From NCBI GenBank assembly GCA_944375955.1, contig CALWBE010000048.1:1-37897 (forward strand): a stretch of 37,897 nt of DNA, given 5' to 3'. The position numbers were made by a program, and so were the translations under genes. Each line of letters opens with the position of its first letter. Position 1 is the first letter of the stretch. Under the pieces are notes generated by a model. It had not been told where the DNA came from and ran no database searches. It saw only the letters and a program-made list of their open reading frames with translations. Positions 8,117-17,195 of the stretch are shown here, piece after piece. This DNA is from an uncultured Clostridia bacterium (GTDB taxonomy: Bacteria; Bacillota; Clostridia; Oscillospirales; CAG-382).

Positions 8117-9919
8117 TTATTCATTATTTTGTTCTTTGGGAATATCAACAAATTCAATATTGCTGCTGTTTATATATTGCATATCAATTCCGGATTCAGG
8201 CTCCTTAAATTGAATGGATAAATTTTTTCTAAAGTATTTTCCTTGTTTGTTATGTGTGTAAGGTGTTGCACCTCCATCAGCAGTCAGTTTAATGTTTGGG
8301 TGAGCTAATATATCAAATTTTTTATCCATAATAGGCTTTTCTCCACGAATAAAAATAAGGGCATTTGAGTTATCTAATAGACGAACCTCATCTAAAGTTA
8401 AAAGCTCACGCCCTGCATTTTGGTAATTCGTATTGCTTGAACCGTGCTGCCCTTTTGTAATTCCTCGTGTTCTTGTATCAATCGTTTCTTTACCGAGCAT
8501 TTTTGAAATGTATTCATGAGTTGATTGCTCGTTGCCGCCAAGATACAGAAAAGTGTCACAGTTGCCGACTAAACTTTCCCAGCTATCTTTAAACAGTGCT
8601 TTTATTTGTGCCATATTCTGAACAATAATAGATACTGAAATTCTCCGTGAACGCATTGTAGCAAGCAATCTTTCAAAGTTGTCGGGAAGTGCTACATTTG
8701 CCCATTCATCCATTACAAAATGCACAGGGATAGGAAGTTCACCACCATGTTCATGGTCTGCTTTGTAGTAAAGTTCCTGAAAGGCTTGCGTGTAAAGCAT
8801 GCCAACCAAATAGTTAAATGAATTATCATTATCGGGGATAACACAAAAGATTGCTTTTTTCTTTTCGCCCATATTGCCAAGGTCAAGATTATCAAATGAT
8901 GTCATTTTTGCAATTTCCGGCAAATTAAAAGCAGCAAGACGAACGGCAGCGGAAATAAGAATTGATTTTGCTGTTTTTCCGCTTGCTTGTTTGAATATCT
9001 TATACTGTTTTACAGCTATATGCTCAGGATTTTCTTCTTCCAAACCTTGAAACAGCATATCAACAGGCGATTGATATTCTTCATCTTCTTCCATAACGGA
9101 TGCGTTTTCAATTAAGAACATAAGCATTTCAAAGTTTTGTTCTTCCGGCGGTGCTTCATGAAGAAGATACAGCATAAGTGCAGTGTCAAGAGCAATTTCT
9201 GATTTTTCCCAAAATGGATCGTTTTGCTGTGCGTTCTTTGGAGTGGTATTTTGTATAAGGTTAGTAATTAACTTGATAACATCTTCATCATTACGGATAT
9301 ACACGAATGGATTATAACCGTCAGAATCAAATGGATTTATAAGATTAAAAACCTTAACATCATAGCCTTTTTCCAAAAGAAGCGGTGCTGTACTTCTCAG
9401 CATTTCTCCTTTGGGATCTGCTATAATAAATGATGTATTGCACTGCATAATGTTTGGCTTTGCGTAAAACCTTGTTTTTCCGGCACCACTTCCTCCAACA
9501 ACAAGAATATTTAAATTTCTCCTGTGTTTTTTTGCGTTAAGTCCAATACGCATATTTTGCGAAAGGATAATATTTTTACTTTTTTCTTTTTTATCAACAT
9601 ATTTTTTTGCGATTGCAGATACAACGCCCCACTTAGCAGAGCCGTGTTCTTCGCCCGGTCTGCGGTTTTCTCTTGATGAAAAATATACACCAACACCCAT
9701 GACATAAATAAACAAAAAAATGAGTACAGCCTTTAGACTATACTCATTTAATGTTATTTGCGTGGGCTTATTTAGTGCGGTTGTTATTTTGTCTATAAGT
9801 GAAAATAATTTTATGTCTTGTTCATAGCAACTTGAAATAATTAAAGCAAACCACGCAACAAAAGGTGCAATTATTAAAAACATGATAAGAAGCGTTCTAT
9901 TGTTATCCTGCCTGTTCAA
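8117..9919 (-). CDS. VirD4/TraG-family type IV coupling protein
   Basis: A 600-residue coupling ATPase that brings the relaxase-DNA complex to the secretion channel. Two N-terminal membrane helices (about residues 10-29 and 63-80) are followed by EEHGSAKWG, Walker A GGSGAGKTRFY (142-152), the family signature IIADPKGEM, Walker B HFVMDEWANV (about 400-409), and a C-terminal LLTLDEVRLL segment. The order and length are those of Gram-positive TraG/VirD4 proteins. The start is TTG (TTGAACAGGCAG) with AGAGGTG 7 bp upstream. It precedes Maff2 in the transcript and probably works with PcfB (16524-17195), the usual coupling-protein partner. Confidence 0.95.
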   Translation of the reverse strand: MNRQDNNRTLLIMFLIIAPFVAWFALIISSCYEQDIKLFSLIDKITTALNKPTQITLNEYSLKAVLIFLFIYVMGVGVYFSSRENRRPGEEHGSAKWGVVSAIAKKYVDKKEKSKNIILSQNMRIGLNAKKHRRNLNILVVGGSGAGKTRFYAKPNIMQCNTSFIIADPKGEMLRSTAPLLLEKGYDVKVFNLINPFDSDGYNPFVYIRNDEDVIKLITNLIQNTTPKNAQQNDPFWEKSEIALDTALMLYLLHEAPPEEQNFEMLMFLIENASVMEEDEEYQSPVDMLFQGLEEENPEHIAVKQYKIFKQASGKTAKSILISAAVRLAAFNLPEIAKMTSFDNLDLGNMGEKKKAIFCVIPDNDNSFNYLVGMLYTQAFQELYYKADHEHGGELPIPVHFVMDEWANVALPDNFERLLATMRSRRISVSIIVQNMAQIKALFKDSWESLVGNCDTFLYLGGNEQSTHEYISKMLGKETIDTRTRGITKGQHGSSNTNYQNAGRELLTLDEVRLLDNSNALIFIRGEKPIMDKKFDILAHPNIKLTADGGATPYTHNKQGKYFRKNLSIQFKEPESGIDMQYINSSNIEFVDIPKEQNNE

Positions 9920-9972
9920 CTTGTATCACCTCTAATTTTGCACAGTTTCACCTAAATCACCCCCTTTGAAAT

Positions 9973-10003
9973 AAAAAAGAGGATAGCTTAAAAAACTACC
10001 CTC
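9973..10003 (-). terminator. Intrinsic terminator after the InlB-repeat gene
   Basis: An 8-bp stem (9979-9986 with 9996-10003, one G-U pair on the minus strand) is followed on that strand by six T (9973-9978). It begins 8 bp beyond the stop codon at 10011. The VirD4 gene downstream therefore needs read-through or its own promoter. Confidence 0.7.
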
Positions 10004-10010
10004 AAGTAAA

Positions 10011-10505
10011 TCATTTATTAAAGTTTTCGTTATATTCTGCCATCAACTCTTTTAGCTTGTTGTTCTGCTGAACCCACAATGCAGTGACGGGAACCCCGGT
10101 CTTTTCATCAATATGATTACCGAAAGCAAGTATTTCCTCGTTTGTTGCCCCTATTGGTTTTTCAGGTATTGTTTTCGGAGTCCCGTCATCAATCCATTTG
10201 GCATATACAGTTATATTTTCATTCATTGTTACAGCATAAACTCGATCAACCTTTGTCCTCGGATCATTGTACCAACCGTCAAAAATATATCCGTCTTTTG
10301 TTGGAATAAACTCATCTAGGGATACATACTCACCATTAGGCAATTCAAGAGTTTTTATAAAAGAGCCTCCATCCGTAGCAAAAGTAAGGTATCTGTATGG
10401 ATATGCTATATTCCAATAGCTTACGGGTAAATCAGCTGCGTATGTTGTTATAAACATAGATGTAAGCATCCGCACAGCCAATAGTGCAATAAAAAATCTT
10501 TTCAT
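10011..10505 (-). CDS. Secreted protein with InlB B-repeat (Listeria-Bacteroides repeat) domain
   Basis: A 164-residue protein starting with a signal peptide (MKRFFIALLAVRMLTSMF, cleavage likely after TYAA). Residues about 40-108 form one InlB B-repeat-like unit: VSLDEFIPTKDGYIFDGWYN and ENITVYAKW are its hallmarks. These beta-grasp repeats occur on secreted adhesins. The last 50 residues (EEILAFGNHIDEKTG...) are not recognised. There is no SLH, LPXTG or membrane anchor, so the product is probably released or held by partners such as the adjacent SLH protein. A good GGAGGACGAAG precedes the ATG. It is cargo inside the transfer module. Confidence 0.8.
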   Translation of the reverse strand: MKRFFIALLAVRMLTSMFITTYAADLPVSYWNIAYPYRYLTFATDGGSFIKTLELPNGEYVSLDEFIPTKDGYIFDGWYNDPRTKVDRVYAVTMNENITVYAKWIDDGTPKTIPEKPIGATNEEILAFGNHIDEKTGVPVTALWVQQNNKLKELMAEYNENFNK

Positions 10506-10609
10506 ATCTTCGTCCTCCTTAATTTAATTTGATTTATTTTACCCTGCATATATATTTTAATTTCATCGACAAAATAAATCAAAAAATTTCAAGACGAAAA
10601 AATTATTTG

Positions 10610-10644
10610 ACAAATTAAAGAGGGCAATCTTTTAAAGATTGCCC
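10610..10644 (-). terminator. Hairpin terminator after the DUF2007-like gene
   Basis: GGGCAATCTTT (10622-10632) is complementary to AAAGATTGCCC (10634-10644). In practice it is a 9-10-bp GC-containing stem with a short loop. The minus-strand tail is only moderately T-rich, so termination may be partial. Confidence 0.55.
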
Positions 10645-10919
10645 GATAAACTGGAAATTTATATATTTTCAGTGGGAAAAAGTTCGCATAGTAATTTGTG
10701 AGCTTTTTCCTTATCCTCACTAGGGACGTAAATCTTCAAAATTTCCTGCGTACCAGTTTTTATGGTAAAGCCTGCCCCATAAACAGGCTGGGAAACATAG
10801 GAAATATGGTTGTTCTCCAGTACCTCCATAAGCATTTTAGCCCACATTTCCTCTTTTTCAACCAATAAAACATAATCTGTGTTCATAAGAAAAACACCTC
10901 CATAAATTCCAGTTTATCG
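10644..10919. repeat. Inverted repeat flanking the DUF2007-like gene
   Basis: CGATAAACTGGAAATTTAT at 10644-10662 and ATAAATTCCAGTTTATCG at 10902-10919 are inverted copies differing by a single extra A. They enclose the small gene exactly: one copy contains the stop codon, the other ends a few bases before the ribosome binding site. In the transcript they would pair the 5' leader with the 3' end. Confidence 0.75.
10659..10886 (-). CDS. DUF2007-like small protein
   Basis: A 75-residue soluble protein (MNTDYVLLVEKEEMWAKMLM...). The layout fits DUF2007 (putative signal-transducing protein): a beta-alpha start in which a helix holds the motif MWAKMLMEVLENNHI, then PVYGAGFTIKTG, and a final KIYVPSEDKEKAHKLLCELF. 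DUF2007 domains resemble small ferredoxin-like folds and have no firm biochemical role. GGAGGTG precedes the ATG and a consensus promoter lies at 10928-10956. It is a single-gene unit between the InlB-repeat and SLH protein genes, with its own terminator. Confidence 0.7.
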   Translation of the reverse strand: MNTDYVLLVEKEEMWAKMLMEVLENNHISYVSQPVYGAGFTIKTGTQEILKIYVPSEDKEKAHKLLCELFPTENI

Positions 10920-10927
10920 CTAAAACT

Positions 10928-10956
10928 ATTATACAATAAAATAAGCAAGAAAGCAA
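10928..10956 (-). promoter_or_regulatory. Sigma-A-type promoter of the DUF2007-like gene
   Basis: Minus strand TTGCTT (10951-10956), 17 bp, then TATAAT (10928-10933). The -35 box lies within the terminator stem of the upstream SLH gene. Transcription would begin near 10921, right at the flanking inverted repeat. Confidence 0.65.
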
Positions 10957-10974
10957 TCCCTTTGGATTGCTTTC
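10940..10974 (-). terminator. Terminator of the SLH surface-protein gene
   Basis: A perfect 11-bp stem (10949-10959 with 10964-10974, GAAAGCAATCC/GGATTGCTTTC) with a 4-nt loop, followed by a T-rich minus-strand tail. It lies 19 bp beyond the stop codon at 10993. Confidence 0.7.
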
Positions 10975-10992
10975 TGCCATTTGCACAAAGGA

Positions 10993-13900
10993 TTATTCTG
11001 CCCAAGTTTCGCTTTCTTTGCTAATCACAGCCTTATGTGAATTAGCGGCTTCCATGATGTCATAGAAAGCCCAGTGAGCATTAGTTTTAAGGTCAGTAAA
11101 TTTATTTAATGCCGACAGATTTGCGTTGATATACTTCTGATCCGGTGTCCTTCCTGTTGCACGATTTATTACAGTCACAACCTCTGCACGAGTGATATTG
11201 ATATCCGGTTTAAAGCTGCCATCCGCATAACCATTGAGCCATTTTGCATTTGTAGCATATGATATATCCTTATAAGCCCAATGATTGCTGTTTAAATCAT
11301 TGTATTTTACATTTGCAATAGTATTTTCAATCTCATCAAACAAGTCATAACAACGCACAGCCATTGCTACAAACTCTGCTCTCGTAACAGGAGCATCAGC
11401 CCTGAAAGTGCCATCTTCATAACCTTTGATAATGTTATACTTTGCAAGGTAGCCTACATAATCAGCATACCAATCATTTCTTGACACATCAGAAAAATCT
11501 GCTTTACCGCTTATCTTTTCACCTTTTTCCTCTGAAATAAGTCTTGCAAAAATTGTTGCAGCTTCTGCTCTCGTCATATCTCCATCTGGCAGGAAGGTAC
11601 CGTCTTCATAACCGACAATATATGCCTTATGTTCAGTTGCCGGAAGAATGACAATACCGTTATCATCGGTTTTACCTGTAACTTCGTTGTTGTTTCTGTC
11701 TTTTAAAATAACGGTATAATCCGCTTTTGCCTTGCCGTTTCTGTCTGTCACGGTAACAGTGTACCAGTTTCCATCTTCTAAGGTTTTACCTGTAGGAAGT
11801 GTAAGTGTTACCTTATCCGTACCTGTTGATTTTGATACAGAAATATTCTTTTCGTCTTTATCGGTTACTTTCACATTGACAGTAGAGTAGCTAATACTAC
11901 CACCGCCACCGCCGGAGCTTCCACCACTTGAGGAACCTCCACCGCCTGATGATTTAACAGGTAATGTTACCTGACCGCTTGTATTGGTAGTTCCTGATTT
12001 TGATGTTGTTTTATCCTTAATTGTTACTGAAACATCTTTCACAGGATTACCGTCCTTATCCTTGACGGTCACGGTAGTCTGATTAGAAGTGGTAAGTGTG
12101 TGAGTATCGGGTAGGGTAACGGTTATTTTTCCGTCCTCCATTTTGATAAGGGCATTTGAAATATTGCCGTCCTTGTTTGATACGGTTACATTGTAAGCGA
12201 TTTCAACATCTTCTGTATCCTGTTCGCCGTCACCGTCCGTATCTTCACCCGGTTTGTTTTCTGTAATATCACCGTCGCCATCATCGCCTGTAATATCTTC
12301 GTTCAGTGGAGGAACGGTTACTTTTCCGTTTTTATCGGTTGTACCCTGTACTGATTTTGGTGCTTCCGGTGTAATATCGGTTGCTTCGTCATTTTCGGGT
12401 TTTTCTGTGGTGTCCGGTTCTGTTGTAGGAGCAGGAGTTTCGTCAGGCTGTTCCGATTTAATTTCAGCTTCTGTAACAGTAATATTCATACCAAATACAG
12501 GAGTATTATCAGCCTTGTTCAGAACAGTTACAGTAACACGGTTGTTGTAATCATCCACCTTTACACCTTCGGGAAGTTGAACAGAAATAGATTTAATTTC
12601 CTGTATATTTCCCTCAGAATCAGGTTCACCTTGTGCAGTGTTAAGCGTAATAAATACTTTTTCGATTGCCCCGGTTTCATTGACAACCGTAACAATGTAG
12701 CCGTCTGCCTCTGAATAGCCATTAACATCAGTATAATCAACATTAGTCGGTGGAACAGTTGATTTTCCGTTTTCATCGGTAAGGTTGGTTTCTGTCTTTT
12801 CTTCGCTGTCTGCAAATGTCACACTCATATCTTTGACAGGAGCATTGTCCTTATCAGTTACGATTGCTGTAATTCTGTTGTTATAGTCAAAAACAACACC
12901 TTCCGGCAGCTTGACATTCAGCTTGCCGTCTGCAATCGTAATAAAGGCATTTTCAATCGGTTTTTGCTCATCTGTAATCAAAACATTATAGCCATTTACA
13001 ACGCCTTTACCTTCACTGTCTGTGTAGTCCTCTGTAAGAGGAGGAACAACCATTTTACCATTTTCATCTGTTATTCCTGTATATGTTGTTTCTGCAATAT
13101 CTTTTACTGTGACAGATGTGTCAGGCTTTGCTATTCCCATTGAATCAAGGACAGTTACGGTAATTCTGTTTGCATGGGTGATTGTTTTATCTTCGGGTAG
13201 AGTGACTGAAATAGTGCCATCCTCATTATGAATAACATGGGCGCTTGGAATAAATCCTACTTCGTCATTAACAATGACATTGATACCGTTTACATTAACC
13301 TTGCCGTCTTCATCAGTATATCCCTCGTTTGTGATAGGGAGTGTAACTTTGCCGTAAATATCGGTAATACCTTTTTCAATGTAATCTGCACTGCCCAATG
13401 CAATTACCGTTACATCTGTTTGAGGTTTTCCGTTTTGGTCGGTTACTGTAATGATAACAGGATATTCGCTTGTTGGTTTTACACCTTCGGGAAGATCCAC
13501 AACAAGGTTGTTGCTCTCGCCAATGTAAATATCGCAGTTTGGGATAACAACATTAGTCTTATCTGTTACGGTAACAACGTAGGTTTTTTTCTCATCACCG
13601 TCTTCTGTGCCGATTGTGCCGTTATCATCTCCTGTTGAGCTTTGATTGTTTGGCACAACAAGCTGTCCGTTTTCGTCTGTTGCTCCGGTAGCAGCGTTAT
13701 TATTCTTATCATAAATAAAAATCTGCAAATTCTCTTTTGGTTCTTGTGTTTCTGTATGGAATACGGTAATCGTTGTGCGATCCTTATAATCAAGTAATCT
13801 GCCTTCAGGAAGTTTGATTGTCACATTGTCATCAACATCAATGCTAATTTCACTGTCAAATATAGGCTTGCCGTTTTCATCCGTCAGAATAATGGAATAA

Positions 13901-16428
13901 TTTCCGACTTCTGCATCGCCGTCCTCGTCTGAATGGTCAGAGTCAACAAGTTGAGGAATTTCCGCTGTTTGCATTGTAGTACCACACGTTAAACATTCAA
14001 TGTGTTTACTTCCAGCGTTTTCAATCGTTGCAGGAACGTCTACAATCCATTCCGACGGCTTGTGTCCAAGTGCATTTACATAGTCGGCATTATGATTTTC
14101 GCCGCATACCTTACAGGTATATGTTGTGTATCCTATATCCGTACAAGTCGGCTCTGTTACAGCCGTTTCATAATCATGAGGTAGTTTGTCGGTGTAATTA
14201 TCCTTATAAGTATCACCGCAAGTCTCACATACATAGGTTGTATAACCCATTTCAGTACACGTCGGCAGCGTTACTGTTTCGGTATAATGATGCTGTTCAC
14301 AGTCGGTAATATCTCCGATATACTCTTTTCCACAGTCAGGACATTTATATACAGTGTATCCATGCTCTGTGCAAGTAGGAGGAATAACCTCTTTGTTGTA
14401 ATTGTGTTCCGTCATTTCTGTGTAGTCTGAAACATAACTATCGCCACAGTTTGCACAAGTATAGGTTGTGTGTCCCATTTGGGTACAAGTAGGTGCTGTT
14501 ACGACTGTTTCATAATCGTGAGGAAGTTTATCTGTGTAATCACTTATATAGCTTTCATTACAGCTTTCACAAGTGTATGTTGTATAACCCATTTCAGAGC
14601 AAGTAGGTGCTGTTACCTCCGGAGTAAAGCTATGCTCCGATTTGTCTGTAAAATCTGCTGTGTAGCTGTCACCGCACTCTAAGCACTCATACTCGGTATA
14701 TCCCATAGCTGTACAGGTCGGCGGAATAACGGTAGGCTCATAGCTGTGACCTTTCGGAAGTTCCAAAACTGTTCCGCACACTTCGCAAAGCTGAGGCTGT
14801 GTACAGGTTGCAGCTGCTCCCGGTGTATGTCCTGTTGCGGACTCTGCTTTAATCATTTTTTCATCACAATGCAAACAATGAAATTCAATTACGCCGTCAC
14901 TGGTGCAAGTGGAAGATGTAACTTTTGTACCTTCGTCCCACTGATGTCCTGTAGGATCGGTGTAATCTGAAACATAGCTTGAGCCGCACATGGTACAGGT
15001 AGAAGTGGTATAACCTTTATCTGTACAGGTAGGCTCCTTTGTAATGCGTTCATAGGAATGTGCAATCAAAGGCTGAATATCTGTAATAAAGGTATCACCG
15101 CATACTTCACAGATATGATTAGTATATCCAACTTCACGGCAAGTGGATTTGTGCATCTCTGTTCTGTAACTATGTTCTGCAACAGGCGTTGTTGTTTCGT
15201 GAAAGTCACCGCACTTTTTACAAAGCGTTAAAACAAGCCCGCCTTGCTTGCAAGTTGCTTCACGGATTGTAATATCCTCATAGCTGTGTCCCGTTGCAGG
15301 AGTATAGTTTCTCTTTTCCAATCTTCCGCAGCCGTCGCATTGCCAACGCTCAAAACCTAAATCAGTACAAGAAGGTGCAACGGTTTCAACATAACGGTAG
15401 TCATGAACATGGGGAGCTTCTGTATTACCGCCTGAGCTTTCACTGCCTGAATTATCAGCCAATAACCAAACATAACTTACGCCGTTTTCCGTCATGTTAT
15501 TGCCGTCATATTCATAATCAATCTCATAGTAGACGGGATAATATCCTGCTTCTGTATAATTTGGGGCAGAGGTTAAATTACAGTTATTTGCTGTTTTTCC
15601 GTATCTGATACTTGTATGCACGCTATCGTCCGATAAATCAGATACCGTTACCGTATGTGATTTTCCATCCGCTGTTCCGTAGTAAGAAGAAACAACTGAT
15701 TTTGCAGTAACATATTCATTTGTTTCAAAATTACAGTCACTGCATTTTTCACTGATGAAAAATCTGTTATTTCCAATTTGTGAGTCAATAGTTTCGTCAA
15801 AATGATGTTTTTCTTGACCTTCAGATGCTCTTGCAAAGGTTCCTTTACAAAATTTGCAGTATTCTCCTCGTTTTAGCGTCGTAATATGGTATTCATCGTT
15901 AAAGTATTCATATGTGGTGTTATCAAAATCAAGGAAAAAATTATGGTCGCAAGAGTTCAAACCGTAAACATTATTATTAAAGTTATATTCTCCCGGACCT
16001 TCAATGGCATTGATAGTTCCGCAAGTTTGACATACAGATTTCGTCCAATGATATCCGGTATAGTAAGCATCGACACCCGGAGTACCATCATCAAGATTTC
16101 CTTTTCCTTCGCCGTCTATCAATGTTCCGTCCGAAAACTTCACGCCACGGTTAAGTGCTGTTTCACCTGTTTTTGTGTATTCAGGAACACGATATGCTAT
16201 GACTGTGGTATCTTTTTCACATACTGCACACCATTGTGTTTCATAAGTGGTAGTTGCGTTTACATCAAGCTCGTTTGTTCTGTTATTCGATGTTAGCCAG
16301 CTATCTGCCGGATCAACGTAATCATTAGATTGTGCCGCAAAAACAGATGTGGGCACAAATACTGATACCATTATACAAATGGATAGTAAAACAGAAATAA
16401 TAGATTTTAAATGATTAGATTTTGACAT
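10993..16428 (-). CDS. Giant SLH-anchored surface protein with Cys-rich and Ig-like repeats
   Basis: An 1811-residue exported protein. A signal peptide (ending SVFAAQ, about residue 32) is followed by a non-repetitive part with CxxC pairs. About a dozen repeats of near 39 residues then run over roughly residues 345-825, each of the form PTCTxxGYTTYxCxxCG...H. Six or seven beta-rich repeats with ITVTVxDxxGxPxxDxxVTV and TDENGKxxVPP follow (about 830-1590), interrupted by a Gly/Ser linker near residue 1500. The end holds three SLH domains (VGYEDGTFLPDG, KGYEDGTFRADA, NGYADGSFKPDI), which bind secondary cell-wall polymer. The role is probably adhesion or mating contact on the donor surface. GGAGGG precedes the ATG. 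It is much longer than the other genes of the module and may be cargo. Confidence 0.9.
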   Translation of the reverse strand: MSKSNHLKSIISVLLSICIMVSVFVPTSVFAAQSNDYVDPADSWLTSNNRTNELDVNATTTYETQWCAVCEKDTTVIAYRVPEYTKTGETALNRGVKFSDGTLIDGEGKGNLDDGTPGVDAYYTGYHWTKSVCQTCGTINAIEGPGEYNFNNNVYGLNSCDHNFFLDFDNTTYEYFNDEYHITTLKRGEYCKFCKGTFARASEGQEKHHFDETIDSQIGNNRFFISEKCSDCNFETNEYVTAKSVVSSYYGTADGKSHTVTVSDLSDDSVHTSIRYGKTANNCNLTSAPNYTEAGYYPVYYEIDYEYDGNNMTENGVSYVWLLADNSGSESSGGNTEAPHVHDYRYVETVAPSCTDLGFERWQCDGCGRLEKRNYTPATGHSYEDITIREATCKQGGLVLTLCKKCGDFHETTTPVAEHSYRTEMHKSTCREVGYTNHICEVCGDTFITDIQPLIAHSYERITKEPTCTDKGYTTSTCTMCGSSYVSDYTDPTGHQWDEGTKVTSSTCTSDGVIEFHCLHCDEKMIKAESATGHTPGAAATCTQPQLCEVCGTVLELPKGHSYEPTVIPPTCTAMGYTEYECLECGDSYTADFTDKSEHSFTPEVTAPTCSEMGYTTYTCESCNESYISDYTDKLPHDYETVVTAPTCTQMGHTTYTCANCGDSYVSDYTEMTEHNYNKEVIPPTCTEHGYTVYKCPDCGKEYIGDITDCEQHHYTETVTLPTCTEMGYTTYVCETCGDTYKDNYTDKLPHDYETAVTEPTCTDIGYTTYTCKVCGENHNADYVNALGHKPSEWIVDVPATIENAGSKHIECLTCGTTMQTAEIPQLVDSDHSDEDGDAEVGNYSIILTDENGKPIFDSEISIDVDDNVTIKLPEGRLLDYKDRTTITVFHTETQEPKENLQIFIYDKNNNAATGATDENGQLVVPNNQSSTGDDNGTIGTEDGDEKKTYVVTVTDKTNVVIPNCDIYIGESNNLVVDLPEGVKPTSEYPVIITVTDQNGKPQTDVTVIALGSADYIEKGITDIYGKVTLPITNEGYTDEDGKVNVNGINVIVNDEVGFIPSAHVIHNEDGTISVTLPEDKTITHANRITVTVLDSMGIAKPDTSVTVKDIAETTYTGITDENGKMVVPPLTEDYTDSEGKGVVNGYNVLITDEQKPIENAFITIADGKLNVKLPEGVVFDYNNRITAIVTDKDNAPVKDMSVTFADSEEKTETNLTDENGKSTVPPTNVDYTDVNGYSEADGYIVTVVNETGAIEKVFITLNTAQGEPDSEGNIQEIKSISVQLPEGVKVDDYNNRVTVTVLNKADNTPVFGMNITVTEAEIKSEQPDETPAPTTEPDTTEKPENDEATDITPEAPKSVQGTTDKNGKVTVPPLNEDITGDDGDGDITENKPGEDTDGDGEQDTEDVEIAYNVTVSNKDGNISNALIKMEDGKITVTLPDTHTLTTSNQTTVTVKDKDGNPVKDVSVTIKDKTTSKSGTTNTSGQVTLPVKSSGGGGSSSGGSSGGGGGSISYSTVNVKVTDKDEKNISVSKSTGTDKVTLTLPTGKTLEDGNWYTVTVTDRNGKAKADYTVILKDRNNNEVTGKTDDNGIVILPATEHKAYIVGYEDGTFLPDGDMTRAEAATIFARLISEEKGEKISGKADFSDVSRNDWYADYVGYLAKYNIIKGYEDGTFRADAPVTRAEFVAMAVRCYDLFDEIENTIANVKYNDLNSNHWAYKDISYATNAKWLNGYADGSFKPDINITRAEVVTVINRATGRTPDQKYINANLSALNKFTDLKTNAHWAFYDIMEAANSHKAVISKESETWAE

Positions 16429-16469
16429 TTTTTAGCCCTCCATAAATATTATTTTAAATTTGGGTATAA

Positions 16470-16496
16470 GAAAAGCCTCCGCATTTTACGGAGGCT
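16470..16496 (-). terminator. Terminator between PcfB and SLH-protein genes
   Basis: A perfect 8-bp stem (16474-16481 with 16489-16496, AGCCTCCG/CGGAGGCT) with a 7-nt loop and a short minus-strand T run. It would partly insulate the SLH gene from the mobilisation genes. Confidence 0.65.
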
Positions 16497-16523
16497 CCCT
16501 ATAACGGTTTTCACGATACTTCA

Positions 16524-17195
16524 TTATCTTGATTTACCTTTCTTTTTAGATTTTTTCTTTCTTGGTTGAGTATTTGTTTGTACTTTTTCTTTTTGTGGAG
16601 TTTTTTCAGCTTTTTGTTTTGACTGTTCAGCTTTAATTTCTTCTACTTTTTTTCTAACGGATGGTTTTCCATTATAGTGGTTTTCCGTCCTTTCTGTATC
16701 CTCGTGCTTCATAAATCCTTTCTCTTGCTGATTTTCTTTCGCTTGGGGATTGTTTTTTTTTAAAGCTTCGTCTTTGGCAGGAACATTTTGCTCCTTTTCC
16801 GGCTCCGGTTCGATTTCTTTTTCCGGTGCTGCATAGCCCATTTTTTCCATAATGTAATTAAGTTTTGTAACATCCTCTTGTTTGGCAATGATGTCACATA
16901 AACCCGTGTTATTTGTATTATCTTTAACAGCAGTAAACAATACGCCGTATTTTTTTGCTTCGCTGTTAAATTTACCAATGTCCTGTTCTTTGATTTGCAT
17001 AATACAAAGAGGTTTATCTGATTTTAAAAGCTTTTTCAGGTTAGTTTTACCCTGCATTTTATTATCTTCTTTTAAAAGAGCGATAATAATGGCTGCAAGA
17101 TTTTTTGCACCAAGTCCTGTAAGTTTTGCAACTTCCTCGGTGATTTGAAGTCCCTCTTTTACCATTAAATCAGCGACCTCGCCGCTTGTGTTCAT
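16524..17195 (-). CDS. PcfB-family (DUF3801) conjugation accessory protein
   Basis: A 223-residue soluble protein. The first about 125 residues fit DUF3801/PcfB: ITEEVAKLTGLGAKNLAAIIIALL, then KSDKPLCIMQIKEQDIGKFNSEAKKYGVLF. The rest is a highly charged, disordered Glu/Lys tail ending in KKKSKKKGKSR. PcfB of the enterococcal plasmid pCF10 binds relaxase and coupling protein and helps recruit the substrate. The start overlaps the relaxase end by 26 bp, which indicates coupled translation. Here VirD4 is separated from PcfB by three cargo genes, whereas it often follows directly. Confidence 0.85.
   Translation of the reverse strand: MNTSGEVADLMVKEGLQITEEVAKLTGLGAKNLAAIIIALLKEDNKMQGKTNLKKLLKSDKPLCIMQIKEQDIGKFNSEAKKYGVLFTAVKDNTNNTGLCDIIAKQEDVTKLNYIMEKMGYAAPEKEIEPEPEKEQNVPAKDEALKKNNPQAKENQQEKGFMKHEDTERTENHYNGKPSVRKKVEEIKAEQSKQKAEKTPQKEKVQTNTQPRKKKSKKKGKSR

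Noticed and set aside
14002..15608. Several plus-strand frames opposite the Cys-rich repeats
   Set aside because: They repeat because the gene below repeats; the Cys and Tyr rich content is a reflection of the minus-strand codons.
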